The translations under genes were made by a program, and so were the position numbers. From Roseiarcus sp963820795 (GTDB taxonomy: Bacteria; Pseudomonadota; Alphaproteobacteria; Rhizobiales; Beijerinckiaceae): a stretch of DNA of 64,000 nucleotides. Shown here piece by piece: positions 36,870-45,951 of this stretch (position 1 is the stretch's first letter; each line of letters starts with the position of its first letter). Location of the stretch: the NCBI GenBank assembly GCA_963820795.1, contig CAWGBJ010000006.1, positions 124,001 through 188,000 of the forward strand, given 5' to 3'. The notes under the pieces were generated by a model, which was given only the letters and a program-made list of their open reading frames with translations, had not been told where the DNA came from and made no database searches.

Positions 36870-39341
36870 TCACTTGCCGTCGATGTCGGGGACGTCGGCG
36901 GCGGCGTTTCCGCCGTCGAGGTCGATGTCGACCTCGGCGATGCTGCCGTTGTATTTGAACGGCATCCGGTCCGCGTAGTCTTCGAGGATCGGCGTGCCGC
37001 GGTCCTCGCCGACGTCGAGCGTCTCGTCGACCGAATAGATGAAGGGAACCGTGTGGTCGATCGTGGTTTTCGCGACCTCGACGCCGTCGACCTTCATGAC
37101 ATAGGCGCCGCCTTTGCCGAATTGGCCCTTCTTTCCGTCATAGGTAAAGTCGACCGTTAGGACATGATCGCCGGGCGTCAGCCGGCTCGGACCGCTGATG
37201 CGGATGCCGTCGCCGGGCTGCTGCGTATTCTTGTAGGCCCAGACGGGCTTGCCATCGAGAACCACCAGACCCCAGCCGGCGAACCGGCCGCCCTGCGTGA
37301 CGATCACGCCCTCGGCGCCCTCGTCCGGCACGTTGAGCTTGGCGGTGATCGTGTAGGACGTGTTCTTCACCGTCGGCGCCGTTCCCTCAGGGATCCGAAC
37401 CGTGCCTTGGCGGTAGACGAAGCGCGAGCGTCCGCGGGTCAGACTCGGCTTCTGGAAGACCGCCTCGACCGTCGCCTGCGGACTGAAGTTGAGCGGCAGC
37501 ACGTTGTTGCGGCCCGCTTCCGCCCACCAGAGCTCCTTTAGCTGCGCCAGCTTCTCCGGGTTCTCCTTGGCCAGATCATGCCCCTGACTGAAGTCGTCGT
37601 TGAGATTGTAAAGCTCCCAGTTGAAGCTCTCGGGCGTCAGTCCCTTCGGCTCCGGCTCCCAGGCGAAGACGAGCGGCGTCGTCGACGCCATCCAGCCGTC
37701 CTCGTAGATCGCCCGATTGCCGAACATCTCGAAGATCTGCTTGGCGCGGCGGTCTTTCGCTTTCGCGTCGTTCCAGGTGTAGGCCATCGACACGCCGTCG
37801 AGCGGCTGCTGCTTGACGCCGTCGATGATGTCCGGCGCCTTGACGCCGGCCGCCTCGAGAATCGTCGGCATGATGTCGGTCACGTAGTGGAACTGATCGC
37901 GCAATGCCCCGACGTCCTTGATGCGGGCCGGCCAGCTCATCACCATGCCGTTGCGCGTGCCGCCGAAATGCGAGGCGTAGCGCTTCGTCCACTGGAACGG
38001 CGAATCGAAGGCCCACGACCAGGGCACCGGCATGTGATTATAGTGGAGCGGCCCGCCGAGCTGATCCTTGATCGAATAGAGATAGTCGAAGCTCTCCTTC
38101 GCGCCGTTGCCGATGACGGCGATCTCGTTGGCCGTGCCTTGCAGGGTTCCCTCGGCGCTGCCGCCGTTGTCGCCCTCGATGAAGATGATGAGCGTGTTGT
38201 CGAGCTCGCCGGCTTCTTTCACCGCGTCGATGACGCGGCCTATGTTGGCGTCGTCGTAGGCCAAAAACGCGGCATAGATTTCCGCCATGTGGGCGAAGAG
38301 CTCCTTGTGTCTGGCGTCGAGCGAGTCCCACGCCGGCATGTTGGCCGGACGCGGGGTCAGGATCGCATTCTCAGGGATGACGCCGAGCTTCTTCTGCCGC
38401 TCGAACGTCTCCTCGCGCAAGCGGTCCCAGCCCTGGTCGAACTGGCCCTTGAACTTGGCGATCCAGTCCTCGGGAACGTGATGGGGCGCGTGCGTCGCGC
38501 CCGGCGCATAGTAGACGAAGAACGGCTTGTCGGGCGCGAGCGAATGCTGCTGCTCGATATAGTGGATCGCCTTGTCCGCCAGGTCGGCGTCGAGATTGTA
38601 GTTCGCCCTGGCGGCGCCGGTCAGCGCCTCCTTCGGCTCGACCGGGCTCGTGTTCTCGAACACGGTCGGGTCCCACTGGTCGGTGTCGCCGCCGATGAAG
38701 CCGTAGAAATATTCGAAGCCGAGGCCGGTCGGCCACAGGTCGAACGGGCCGGCGGCGCTCGACTGCCAGCCGGGCACGTTGTGATTCTTGCCGAACCATG
38801 CGGTGTTGTAGCCGTTCTCACGCAGGATTTCGCCGATCGAGCCGGCGCTCTTCGGCATGACGGAATCGTAGCCCGGGTAGCCGAGGCTCCGCTCCATGAT
38901 GATGCCGGTATGGGCGTTGTGCTGCTCGCGCCCGGTGATCAGCGCCGCGCGGGTCGGCGAACAGAGTGCGGTCGTATTGAATCGATTGTACTTGAGGCCG
39001 CGCGCCGCGAGCGATTCGAGGGTCGGCGTCGGAACCGGGCCGCCGAAGGCGCTCGAAGCGCCGAAGCCGACGTCGTCGGTCAGGATCAAGAGGACGTTCG
39101 GCGCGCCCTTGGGCGCTTTCACCGGCTGCGGAAAGTCGGACTTCGAATCCGCCGTCGTGCGGCCGATCACGCCTTTGAACGGCGGCGACGGGTAGGGCAG
39201 AACGGAGACGTTCGGCGGCCCGGCGTTGTTGTCTTGCGCGGGAGCGCCCTGGGCAGCCGCAATGGTCGGAAGGACTGCAATCATGGCGCCAAGCGCAGAA
39301 ACGATCGCCATAGCGAAGCGGATTATGGTCGAATGACCCAT
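36870..39341 (-). CDS. Secreted arylsulfatase
   Basis: 823 residues with a signal peptide (FAMAIVSALGAMIAVLPTIAAAQG). Type I sulfatase catalytic site: LCSPTRAALITGRE contains the CxPxR motif whose cysteine is converted to formylglycine. Metal ligands appear in LILTDDVGFGA and FIEGDNGGSAEG. Other active-site segments are WFGKNHNVPGW and YYAPGATHAPHHVP. The last 250 or so residues form a beta-rich C-terminal region seen in large arylsulfatases. It should hydrolyse sulfate esters in the periplasm. The ATG at 39341 was chosen because it directly precedes the signal peptide. The next gene upstream is the DUF1254 protein, 61 bp away. Confidence 0.92.
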   Translation of the reverse strand: MGHSTIIRFAMAIVSALGAMIAVLPTIAAAQGAPAQDNNAGPPNVSVLPYPSPPFKGVIGRTTADSKSDFPQPVKAPKGAPNVLLILTDDVGFGASSAFGGPVPTPTLESLAARGLKYNRFNTTALCSPTRAALITGREQHNAHTGIIMERSLGYPGYDSVMPKSAGSIGEILRENGYNTAWFGKNHNVPGWQSSAAGPFDLWPTGLGFEYFYGFIGGDTDQWDPTVFENTSPVEPKEALTGAARANYNLDADLADKAIHYIEQQHSLAPDKPFFVYYAPGATHAPHHVPEDWIAKFKGQFDQGWDRLREETFERQKKLGVIPENAILTPRPANMPAWDSLDARHKELFAHMAEIYAAFLAYDDANIGRVIDAVKEAGELDNTLIIFIEGDNGGSAEGTLQGTANEIAVIGNGAKESFDYLYSIKDQLGGPLHYNHMPVPWSWAFDSPFQWTKRYASHFGGTRNGMVMSWPARIKDVGALRDQFHYVTDIMPTILEAAGVKAPDIIDGVKQQPLDGVSMAYTWNDAKAKDRRAKQIFEMFGNRAIYEDGWMASTTPLVFAWEPEPKGLTPESFNWELYNLNDDFSQGHDLAKENPEKLAQLKELWWAEAGRNNVLPLNFSPQATVEAVFQKPSLTRGRSRFVYRQGTVRIPEGTAPTVKNTSYTITAKLNVPDEGAEGVIVTQGGRFAGWGLVVLDGKPVWAYKNTQQPGDGIRISGPSRLTPGDHVLTVDFTYDGKKGQFGKGGAYVMKVDGVEVAKTTIDHTVPFIYSVDETLDVGEDRGTPILEDYADRMPFKYNGSIAEVDIDLDGGNAAADVPDIDGK

Positions 39342-39401
39342 GATGACCCTCCAATTGAACGACACCGCCGCGAACGCCTGCGGTCCTTGGGAATGCGCTG
39401 C

Positions 39402-40831
39402 CTATTTGTCCTGCGCCACCTGCGGCAACTGATATGTCCCGTCGAGCGCCTCGGGCCGCGGCTGATAAAGGCGTAGAACCAGGTAGAAAGGTCCCTCCGG
39501 CGTCGGTAGCCAGTTCCTGGCGGCCTCTCCCGCCGGGGCGACATGGGCAAGGGTGATGGTGATCGAGCCGTCAGCGGCGGTCACAAGCCCCGACGTGTCG
39601 CTGCCGAGCTTGTATCGGCCGATCGGGTTGTCGACGAGCAGCTTATCGCGGGCGTTGTAGATGGTCAGCGACCAGAAGGCGTTTACCGGAGGCGGAGAGG
39701 CGAACTTGATCTTATAGGCGTTCTCGCCGGCCAACACCTTGCCGGTCGAATCCGTGTAGCGCAGCGGGTACATCGCCTCTTTCTCGCCCTGGCGCGAGTA
39801 AGGGCGGCGACGAGGGCGCGCAGCGGATAATCGAAGCCGAAATGATCGAGCCCCGTCGCCCAGGACCAGCCGTTGCGCTGGACCGCCGCGTTCTGGAAGG
39901 CCGAGATCGCGACCGACGGTCCGTCCTGAAGGGCGCGCAATAGGCCCTTGCGCCGGGCCGGGTCGAGTTTCGACGGATCGAAACCGTTCCGGGTCAGGCC
40001 GACGCGGGCGAATTGCGCGAAGAGCGCTTCGTCCGCCGGCTTGACAGCGTTGTCCTTCAGCACGGCGCCGAGTTGCGTGAAGAAGCCGAGCTCGTCGTTG
40101 GCGATGTCCGGCAGCGGCTTCAGCGATGCGGGTTGCGGCTTTGCGTCCGCCTTGCCGAATTGGCTCAGCGGCGTCAGGCGAAACTCTTTTTGCAGCGCGA
40201 GCGCCGGGGCTATATCTTCGCCTTGACTGAGTCTCAGCCGTCCCCACAGCCAGATCTTGTTTGTGCCGACATCGAGTCGCGTGACGCCGGCCGCCAGCTC
40301 GCCCTTCCAGCCCGGCGGCACAAGCGCGAAGTTGCCCGCCTTGGTCCCGGTCGTACGGCGGCCGATATAGTGCTCCAGCTCCTGCCACATATCGAAGACG
40401 TCGACGACGTAATAGCGGTCGTGCGTGTCGGGAACCGACAAGATGAACGGCTCGGTCAATTCGACGATCGCGCTCATGTAGAACGTGTCGTTGTTCGCCG
40501 TAGGCATGTCCTTTGAGGCCGCCGTCGCAAGCGCGCGCGCCCAGCCGATCTGGTTCAGGGGCGCGCGATAGCTGGTCGGCGGGTTGTTCGCCGGCACGTC
40601 CGTATATTGCCGCGCGACGCGCTCCATCCGGACCAGCGGATAGCCCCACACATAGGCCTGAATCCCTTGCGCGTAGGCGTCGACCTCGGCGCCCTGGGCG
40701 AGGATTTCCGGCATGACCGGAGTCGTCAGCAACGCGTCGGGATAGTCTTCCGCGGCTGCGGAGCCTGCCCAAAACGCTGCTGCTATGATCGTCGCGGCCA
40801 AGCGGCCGGGACGTTTGCCGACAGCGATCAC
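39402..40831 (-). pseudogene. DUF1254/DUF1214 secreted protein, single frameshift
   Basis: Start taken as GTG 40831, giving a signal peptide (GRLAATIIAAAFWAGSAAAE). A DUF1254 domain follows (QAYVWGYPLVRMERVAR, NNDTFYMSAIVELTEPFIL, DRYYVVDVFDMWQ), then a linker. Near 39798 the frame slips one base. The downstream frame carries EKEAMYPLRYTDSTGKVL and a DUF1214 domain (FWSLTIYNARDKLLVDN, ending at 39402). Joined length is about 476 residues, as in full-length members. The family often neighbours sulfatases and Crp-type regulators; its biochemical role is not known to me. Confidence 0.83.
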
Positions 40832-40852
40832 TGTCGTCCCTCTATTGATCAA

Positions 40853-41056
40853 TTGCCACCCCGCGTCTTATGGCTGGCTTCGTCCGAGAAGTGCGAGCGC
40901 TGCCCGCGCGCGCTTAGTCCGGATTTCAGCTCCGGATTGACCGTCGGCGATCAATCGGCAAAGATTCTCGGGATTTCTGGCTCGGTGCGACGTCGCGTCG
41001 CGCCTGCAGGCCACGACGAGCGAGAGATCGACCGCAAAGGATTCATCCGACACGCC
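40853..41056. promoter_or_regulatory. Divergent promoter region between DUF1254 and the Crp/Fnr regulator
   Basis: About 200 bp between divergent genes, a natural place for regulator binding. A perfect 6-3-6 inverted repeat gcgacg-tcg-cgtcgc lies at 40987-41001. It does not resemble the Crp or Fnr consensus, so regulator identity is open. Confidence 0.35.
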
Positions 41057-41752
41057 ATGCCCACACTGCCGCAAGCGCATGCGATCGTCTCGCGCGAGGG
41101 CTGGCTCAGCTTCACGCCGCCGCCGTTTCGGCAGACCGTGCTCGACCGTTGCGCGTTGCAGGCGCTCAACGCGGGCGCGACCATCTATTCGGTCGGCGAT
41201 CCGCCCGGCGGTATGTACGGACTGGTCCGCGGCAGTTTTGCTCTCTCCATCGCGCCCGGGGAACGCGGCCCGTATGTCGCGCATTTCGCCAGGCCCGGCG
41301 CTTGGTTCGGCGAGGCCGCCGCCTTCACCGAACAGCCCCGGCGGATCGGCCTCGCGGTCACGCGCGATTCGAAACTGCTGCATCTCTCCCTGCCGGCAAT
41401 CCGCGAGATTGTCGCGGCGGATCCCGGCGCCTGGCGATTTTTCGGCCTCGCGGCAATCGCCCACAACGACGTCGCCATTGGCGGGGCCGACGATCTTTTG
41501 ATTCGCGATCACGTCAAGCGCAGCGTCGCGGTGCTGTTGCGCCTGGGCGGCTGCCGATATCGTACGCCGCCAGCCGCCGCGCCGATCGAAGTCGATGTCA
41601 GCCAGGAAGATTTCGCCGCCATGACCAATACGGCGCGCACCACGGCAGGCGCGGTCCTGCGCGCGCTCGAAGCCTCGGGCGCGGTCAGGGTGACCTACCG
41701 CCGCGTTAGCATTCTCGCGCCAGACAAGCTCAGGGAAATGCTGCAAGCTTGA
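41057..41752 (+). CDS. Crp/Fnr-family transcriptional regulator
   Basis: 231 residues. The cyclic-nucleotide-binding beta-barrel covers about residues 20-130 (AGATIYSVGDPPGGMYGLVRG, ARPGAWFGEAAAFTEQP). A C-terminal winged-helix follows at about 150-225 (VDVSQEDFAAMTNTARTTAGAVL). The cAMP phosphate-cassette arginine is not obvious and there are no Fnr-type cysteines, so the effector is unknown. ATG 41057 was chosen because it starts 20 residues before the barrel; the frame is open further up without similarity. Divergent to the DUF1254-sulfatase genes, which are its likely targets. The stop overlaps the next ATG by one base. Confidence 0.85.
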   Translation: MPTLPQAHAIVSREGWLSFTPPPFRQTVLDRCALQALNAGATIYSVGDPPGGMYGLVRGSFALSIAPGERGPYVAHFARPGAWFGEAAAFTEQPRRIGLAVTRDSKLLHLSLPAIREIVAADPGAWRFFGLAAIAHNDVAIGGADDLLIRDHVKRSVAVLLRLGGCRYRTPPAAAPIEVDVSQEDFAAMTNTARTTAGAVLRALEASGAVRVTYRRVSILAPDKLREMLQA

Positions 41753-42126
41753 TGGACCTGACGCGCCCGTTCGGGTTTCGCCGCCTCACCGGAACCTGCT
41801 CTTGGCGCTGTCAGCCGACATGGCGAAGGGCCGCTGATTATGACGAATGGCGCAGCCTCAGTTTCCGAGCCCTGAGTCTTCACCGCTGGGACAACTTCTT
41901 CATTGTGGCCGGGACTTCGGCGGCGGCGCTGGTCGGGTTGCTGTTCGGCGCAATCACGCTCGGCGCCAGCCACTCCACGCCACGCGAAGCTTTTGCCGCC
42001 AGCGCTTTTCTGACGCCGACGCTGATCAATTTCGGCAGCGCGTTATTCGAGCGCCTGTTCCTGCTGGCCCGTGGTCGTCCGCGTGGCCGATCGGAATCGT
42101 TTTGGGCCTGGGACCTCACCCTTTAG
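41752..42126 (+). CDS. Small membrane protein, possibly truncated
   Basis: About 124 residues. After a 45-residue Arg/Trp-rich start comes WDNFFIVAGTSAAALVGLLF, then GAITLGASHSTPREAFAASA and LTPTLINFGSALFERLFLLA: two or three membrane helices with the pattern of a family of unnamed membrane proteins that usually have about four helices. The last 20 residues (RGRPRGRSESFWAWD) look unrelated to that family and the stop falls 4 bp inside hslU, so the 3' part may have been lost. Function unknown. Confidence 0.55.
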   Translation: MDLTRPFGFRRLTGTCSWRCQPTWRRAADYDEWRSLSFRALSLHRWDNFFIVAGTSAAALVGLLFGAITLGASHSTPREAFAASAFLTPTLINFGSALFERLFLLARGRPRGRSESFWAWDLTL

Positions 42127-43427
42127 AGAATGAACCGGCTCAGGTCCGCGTTGCCCGCCAGATCGCCGACGTGGCGCTCGACGAATTCGGCGTCGATGCT
42201 GACCTTTTCGCCCGAGCGGTCCGCCGCGGTGAAGCTCACCTCGTCGAGCACGCGCTCCATCACCGTCTGCAGCCGCCTGGCGCCGATGTTCTCGACCGAG
42301 CCGTTGACCTTGGCGGCGATGCGGGCGATGGCGGCGATCGCATCGTCGGAGAATTCGAGTTCGATGCCCTCGGTGCGCATCAGCGCCACATATTGCTTGA
42401 TCAGGCTCGCCTCGGTGTCGGTCAGGATGCGCCTGAAGTCCTCTTCCGTCAGGGAACTGAGTTCGACCCGGATCGGCAGGCGGCCCTGAAGCTCCGGCAG
42501 AAGGTCGGACGGCCGCGAAATATGGAAGGCGCCGGAGGCGACGAAGAGGATATGGTCGGTCTTGATTGTGCCGTGCTTGGTGGCGACGGTCGTGCCCTCG
42601 ATCAGCGGCAGGAGATCGCGCTGCACGCCTTCGCGGGAGACGTCCGCGCCGCCGCGTCCCTCGCGGGCGCAGATCTTGTCGATCTCGTCGATGAAGACGA
42701 TGCCGTTGCTCTCAACCTCGCTGATCGCGTCGTGCACGATCGCGTCCTGGTCGAGCATTTTTTCCGCTTCCGCCGAGACCAGCGGCTCGTGCGCCTCGGC
42801 GACGCTCAGACGCTTGGGCTTGGTCCGCTGGCTGCCCCGGCCGAAAATGTCGGCGATGTTGATCGCGCCGATCGAGGCGCCGGGCATGTTCGGCAGTTCG
42901 AACATCGGCACGCCGCTGCCGCTCTGCGGCAATTCGACCTCGATCTCCTTGTCGTCGAGCTCGCCGGCGCGCAGCCTGCGGCGGAAGGCTTCGCGCGTCG
43001 CCGACGACGAATTGACGCCGACCAGCGCGTCGAGCACCCGCTCTTCCGCCGCGAGCTCGGCCTTGGCCTCGATGTCCTTGCGCTTGCGGCTCTTGACCAG
43101 GCCGATGGCGACTTCGATGAGATCGCGCACGATCTGCTCGACGTCGCGGCCGACATAGCCGACCTCGGTGAATTTCGTCGCTTCGACCTTGAGGAACGGC
43201 GCGCCGGCGAGTCTGGCGAGGCGCCGGGCGATCTCGGTCTTGCCGCAGCCGGTCGGGCCGATCATCAGGATGTTCTTCGGCATCACTTCTTCGCGCATCG
43301 GCGAGGCGAGCCTCAGGCGCCGCCATCGGTTGCGCAGCGCAATGGCGACCGCGCGCTTGGCGTCCCCCTGCCCGACGATGTACCGGTCGAGTTCGGAGAC
43401 GATTTCGCGAGGGCTCAGGTCCGACAT
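42123..43427 (-). CDS. hslU: ATP-dependent protease ATPase subunit HslU
   Basis: AAA+ unfoldase (434 residues) that feeds substrates to HslV. N-terminus with LDRYIVGQGDAKRAVAIALR, Walker A GPTGCGKTEIARRLA, the pore loop in KFTEVGYVGRDVEQ, Walker B IVFIDEIDKICA, sensor FVASGAFHISRPSDLLPELQ and the conserved C-terminal end SRFIL that docks into HslV. The I-domain lies between residues 110 and 240. It starts 5 bp after hslV ends, an operon seen throughout Alphaproteobacteria. Confidence 0.97.
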   Translation of the reverse strand: MSDLSPREIVSELDRYIVGQGDAKRAVAIALRNRWRRLRLASPMREEVMPKNILMIGPTGCGKTEIARRLARLAGAPFLKVEATKFTEVGYVGRDVEQIVRDLIEVAIGLVKSRKRKDIEAKAELAAEERVLDALVGVNSSSATREAFRRRLRAGELDDKEIEVELPQSGSGVPMFELPNMPGASIGAINIADIFGRGSQRTKPKRLSVAEAHEPLVSAEAEKMLDQDAIVHDAISEVESNGIVFIDEIDKICAREGRGGADVSREGVQRDLLPLIEGTTVATKHGTIKTDHILFVASGAFHISRPSDLLPELQGRLPIRVELSSLTEEDFRRILTDTEASLIKQYVALMRTEGIELEFSDDAIAAIARIAAKVNGSVENIGARRLQTVMERVLDEVSFTAADRSGEKVSIDAEFVERHVGDLAGNADLSRFIL

Positions 43428-43432
43428 GGGCT

Positions 43433-43999
43433 TTACAGGCTTTCGACGATCAGGTTGTCGTTGGTGTAAACGCAGATCTCGGCGGCGATGCGCATCGACC
43501 GGCGGACGATTTCTTCCGCCTCCATCGGCATCGGCAGGAGCGCACGAGCGGCGGCGAGGGCGAAATTGCCGCCCGAGCCGATCGCCATCGCCGAACCCCA
43601 TTCGTCGGCTTCCGGCTCGAGCACGTCGCCCGAGCCCGAGAGGGTGAAGCCGGAGCCCCGATCGGCGACGACCAGCATCGCCTCGAGCCGGCGCAGATAG
43701 CGGTCGGTGCGCCAGTCCTTCGCCAGTTCGACGCAGGCGCGGGCGAGCTGACCGGGATATTGCTCGAGCTTCGCCTCCAGCCGCTCGAACAGGGTGAAGG
43801 CGTCGGCGGTGGCCCCGGCGAAGCCGGCGATCACCTCGCCCTTGGCGAGCCGGCGAACCTTGCGCGCGTTCGCCTTGACCACCGTCTGCCCCATGCTGAC
43901 CTGGCCGTCGCCGCCGATCACCACTTTGCCGCCCTTGCGCACCATGAGAATGGTCGTGGCATGCCATCCCGGCGCGCGGGGGGCGGGATCGTCAGACAT
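43433..43999 (-). CDS. hslV: ATP-dependent protease peptidase subunit HslV
   Basis: 188 residues, proteasome-beta-like threonine peptidase. The catalytic Thr lies in HATTILMVRKGGKVVIGGDGQ after a short propeptide of about 14 residues. Other family blocks: ANARKVRRLAKGEVIAGFAG, EAMLVVADRGSGFTLSGSGDVLEP and AIGSGGNFALAAARALL. The usual GTT at the processing site is ATT here. First gene of hslVU. An ISAs1-type element sits 80 bp upstream, so it may have displaced the native promoter region. Confidence 0.96.
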   Translation of the reverse strand: MSDDPAPRAPGWHATTILMVRKGGKVVIGGDGQVSMGQTVVKANARKVRRLAKGEVIAGFAGATADAFTLFERLEAKLEQYPGQLARACVELAKDWRTDRYLRRLEAMLVVADRGSGFTLSGSGDVLEPEADEWGSAMAIGSGGNFALAAARALLPMPMEAEEIVRRSMRIAAEICVYTNDNLIVESL

Positions 44000-44078
44000 C
44001 GGGCGGCAGGTCCTTTGAGCGGGCGAACGCCGGATGTATGGGCCCAGCGCGCAACACGCAAGTCCGCGGCCCTGCGCA

Positions 44079-45154
44079 CAGGGCGAATCCCCAATCGTTA
44101 AGGGTCATTTAACCAAGATTGATTCGAAGGGGCGTTTGAGGAGGACGCCATGGCACTGGGGGGAGACGTGGGACGGGATTGAGGAGATCGCGACCGGGGC
44201 TGACGGCGCGCGGTCCTGCCGTTTGCCGAGGGCGTTCCGACGGCGCAGATCGCAAAATCGGCGCGTCGGCCGCGCATTCGCCGGCGAGCGCTGGCAGGGA
44301 CCGAGGCTTTGCCGCGTGGGCGCGACGGGGGGCGCGCGCGAGGTGATTGCGGTGGCGGCAAGACGCTGCGCGGTCGAAGATGTCGTCGGAGGGGACGGGC
44401 GCGCTGCGGTTTCGGCTTACGCCACCGAGGCCGGGCTGGTGCTGGCGCAGCGAGCGGTCGAGGGGAAGTCGAACGAGATCACGGCGATTCCCGAACTCCT
44501 GGATATGCTCAACCTCAAGGGCGCGATCGTCACCATCGACGCGATGGGAACGCAGAAGGAGATCGCCCGGCGCATCGTCGACAAGGGCGCCGATTACGTG
44601 CTCGCCCTCAAAGGCAATCAGACGAGCCTGCACGCGGACGCCGCGCTTTTCTTCGCCGACCCCGTCTGCGCCGCGACCTGCGCGCGCGAGGCCGAGACCG
44701 ACGCCGGCCACGGCCGGATCGAAGAGCGTCTGTGCCGCGCCGCCGACGCAAGCTGGCTCGTCGAGCGCCACCCCGAGTGGAAGGGCCTGCGATCCTTCGC
44801 TGCCGTCACCGCCCGGCGCATCGACAAAAAGAGCGGCGCCGAAAGCTTTGAGACGAGGTTCTATGTCAGTTCGCTCGAACCTGACCCGAGAGTCATCCTC
44901 GCCGGCGTGCGCGCCCATTGGGGCATCGAAAACAATCTCCACTGGACAATGGACGTGACCTTCGACGAAGACCGCTGCCGAACCCGAAAAGATCTTTCGC
45001 CTCTCAACCTGGCGGTCATCCGCCACACCGCCTTCAATATCTTAAAGGCCAACAAAACCCCCGGATCGCTCCGACGAAAACGCATCAGAGCCTGCATCGA
45101 CCCAAAATTCCGGACCAACCTTTTCGCAGCTTAACGATTTAGGACTTTGCCCTG
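44079..45154 (+). mobile_element. ISAs1-family insertion sequence, internally deleted
   Basis: The ends are imperfect inverted repeats: left cagggcgaatccccaatcg from 44079, right end read inward cagggcaaagtcctaaatcg from 45154, both continuing ttaag. The element is flanked by an exact 13-bp direct repeat gcggccctgcgca (44066-44078 and 45155-45167). The total of 1076 bp is short for the family (usually about 1.2-1.3 kb) because the 5' part of the transposase gene is missing or scrambled. It lies between hslV and the sulfur module. Confidence 0.82.
44428..45134 (+). pseudogene. ISAs1-family transposase, N-terminal third missing
   Basis: The recognisable protein begins at about 44410 with AVSAYATEAGLVLAQRAVE and then follows the family closely: KSNEITAIPELLDMLNLKGA, VTIDAMGTQKEIARRI (a DDE aspartate), ADYVLALKGNQTSLH, GHGRIEERLC, the C-terminal WGIENNLHWTMDVTFDEDRC and the end at 45134. 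The upstream open frame (from 44034) contains no family N-terminus; the helix-rich region and the DGKTLRR-type segment with the first aspartate are absent. It is therefore expected to be inactive. Members of this family are about 370 residues. Confidence 0.85.
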
Positions 45155-45214
45155 GCGGCCCTGCGCAGCCCTCTCGACTTCTTAGGGAATTCTGCCGGAG
45201 GGCCGTCGGGCCGG

Positions 45215-45418
45215 TCAGTTAAAGGCGACGCCGCATTTGAGTCCGAGACGGCGAAACACGACCGCTGCCGGGCAGAAGCCGGTGACGGCGGACTGGATCA
45301 GATTGACGCCGGCGAAGGCGGTCAAGAGCAGCCAATACGGGCTAACGACATACCCGAGCGCAACGCTCAGGAGGACAATCAAGCCGGCGAAGGCGAGCAC
45401 GGCGCGGTCGAGATTCAT
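45215..45418 (-). CDS. DUF2892 two-helix membrane protein
   Basis: 67 residues with two hydrophobic helices (AVLAFAGLIVLLSVALGYVV and WLLLTAFAGVNLIQSAVTG) and the conserved GFCPAAVVFRRLG end with cysteines. This is the small membrane domain found alone or fused to rhodaneses such as YgaP. It is divergent from the AhpD-like and rhodanese genes with a shared AT-rich promoter region, which fits a sulfur/redox role. Start ATG 45418 is the only good one. Confidence 0.88.
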   Translation of the reverse strand: MNLDRAVLAFAGLIVLLSVALGYVVSPYWLLLTAFAGVNLIQSAVTGFCPAAVVFRRLGLKCGVAFN

Positions 45419-45565
45419 GAGGTCAATTCCCTGTTGCGCGGCCGCTTCCGGACCGGCTGAGGCCTGCGGCGATTTTTCATATTGCTAAATTAGTATGTTT
45501 GCACATATAGTCAAGCAGACGAAGTTGGGAATGTGGGTCCCCCCCCGGGGACGAAAGGAGTTGTC
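45419..45565. promoter_or_regulatory. AT-rich divergent promoter of the sulfur/redox module
   Basis: A distinctly AT-rich island in GC-rich DNA. On the plus strand TTGCTA (45482-45487), an 18-bp spacer and TATAGT (45506-45511) make a plausible sigma-70 promoter. An imperfect inverted repeat with outer arms CATA/TATG (45478-45497) overlaps it and could be the operator of an ArsR-type sulfur sensor (BigR/SqrR); that is inference. A good Shine-Dalgarno aaggag precedes ATG 45566. Confidence 0.5.
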
Positions 45566-45937
45566 ATGGAAACCGCCAATTGGCCGGAGCTGACCCGGAA
45601 CCTGAGCGTCGAGCTGAGGAACCTGCGCGGCGGCGCGCCTGAGGTGATGAAGGCGTTTTCATCGATCGCCCAGGCGGCGCTGGCTCAAGGGGCGCTCGAT
45701 CCGAAGAGCAAGGAACTGATCGCGCTCGGCATTTCGGTCGCTATCCGCTGCGACGACTGCATCGCCTTCCATGTCAAGGCGGCGGTCGACCGCGGCGCCT
45801 CGCGCGAGGAAATCCTCGAAACGCTCGGCATGGCGATCTATATGGGCGCCGGTCCGTCGGCGATGTACGCCAGCCATGCGCTCGGCGCCTATACGCAGTT
45901 CGCCGCCGCCAAGGCGGCCTCGTCAAATGCCGCCTGA
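45566..45937 (+). CDS. AhpD-like carboxymuconolactone decarboxylase family protein
   Basis: 123 residues. The redox motif CDDC (within IRCDDCIAFHVKAAVDRGAS) with the following histidine is the AhpD-type peroxidase/disulfide site. The helical core QGALDPKSKELIALGISVAI is typical. The start ATG 45566 has an aggag sequence 6 bp ahead. It precedes a rhodanese by 14 bp. Such pairs with DUF2892 are found in sulfide-responsive operons. The specific substrate is not known. Confidence 0.88.
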   Translation: METANWPELTRNLSVELRNLRGGAPEVMKAFSSIAQAALAQGALDPKSKELIALGISVAIRCDDCIAFHVKAAVDRGASREEILETLGMAIYMGAGPSAMYASHALGAYTQFAAAKAASSNAA

Positions 45938-45951
45938 CCGAGGAGTTTCGG

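Noticed and set aside
43433..43999. HslV with an altered catalytic site (ATT in place of the usual GTT)
   Set aside because: The nucleophilic Thr and the following residues are conserved; the change is in the propeptide side and is probably neutral.
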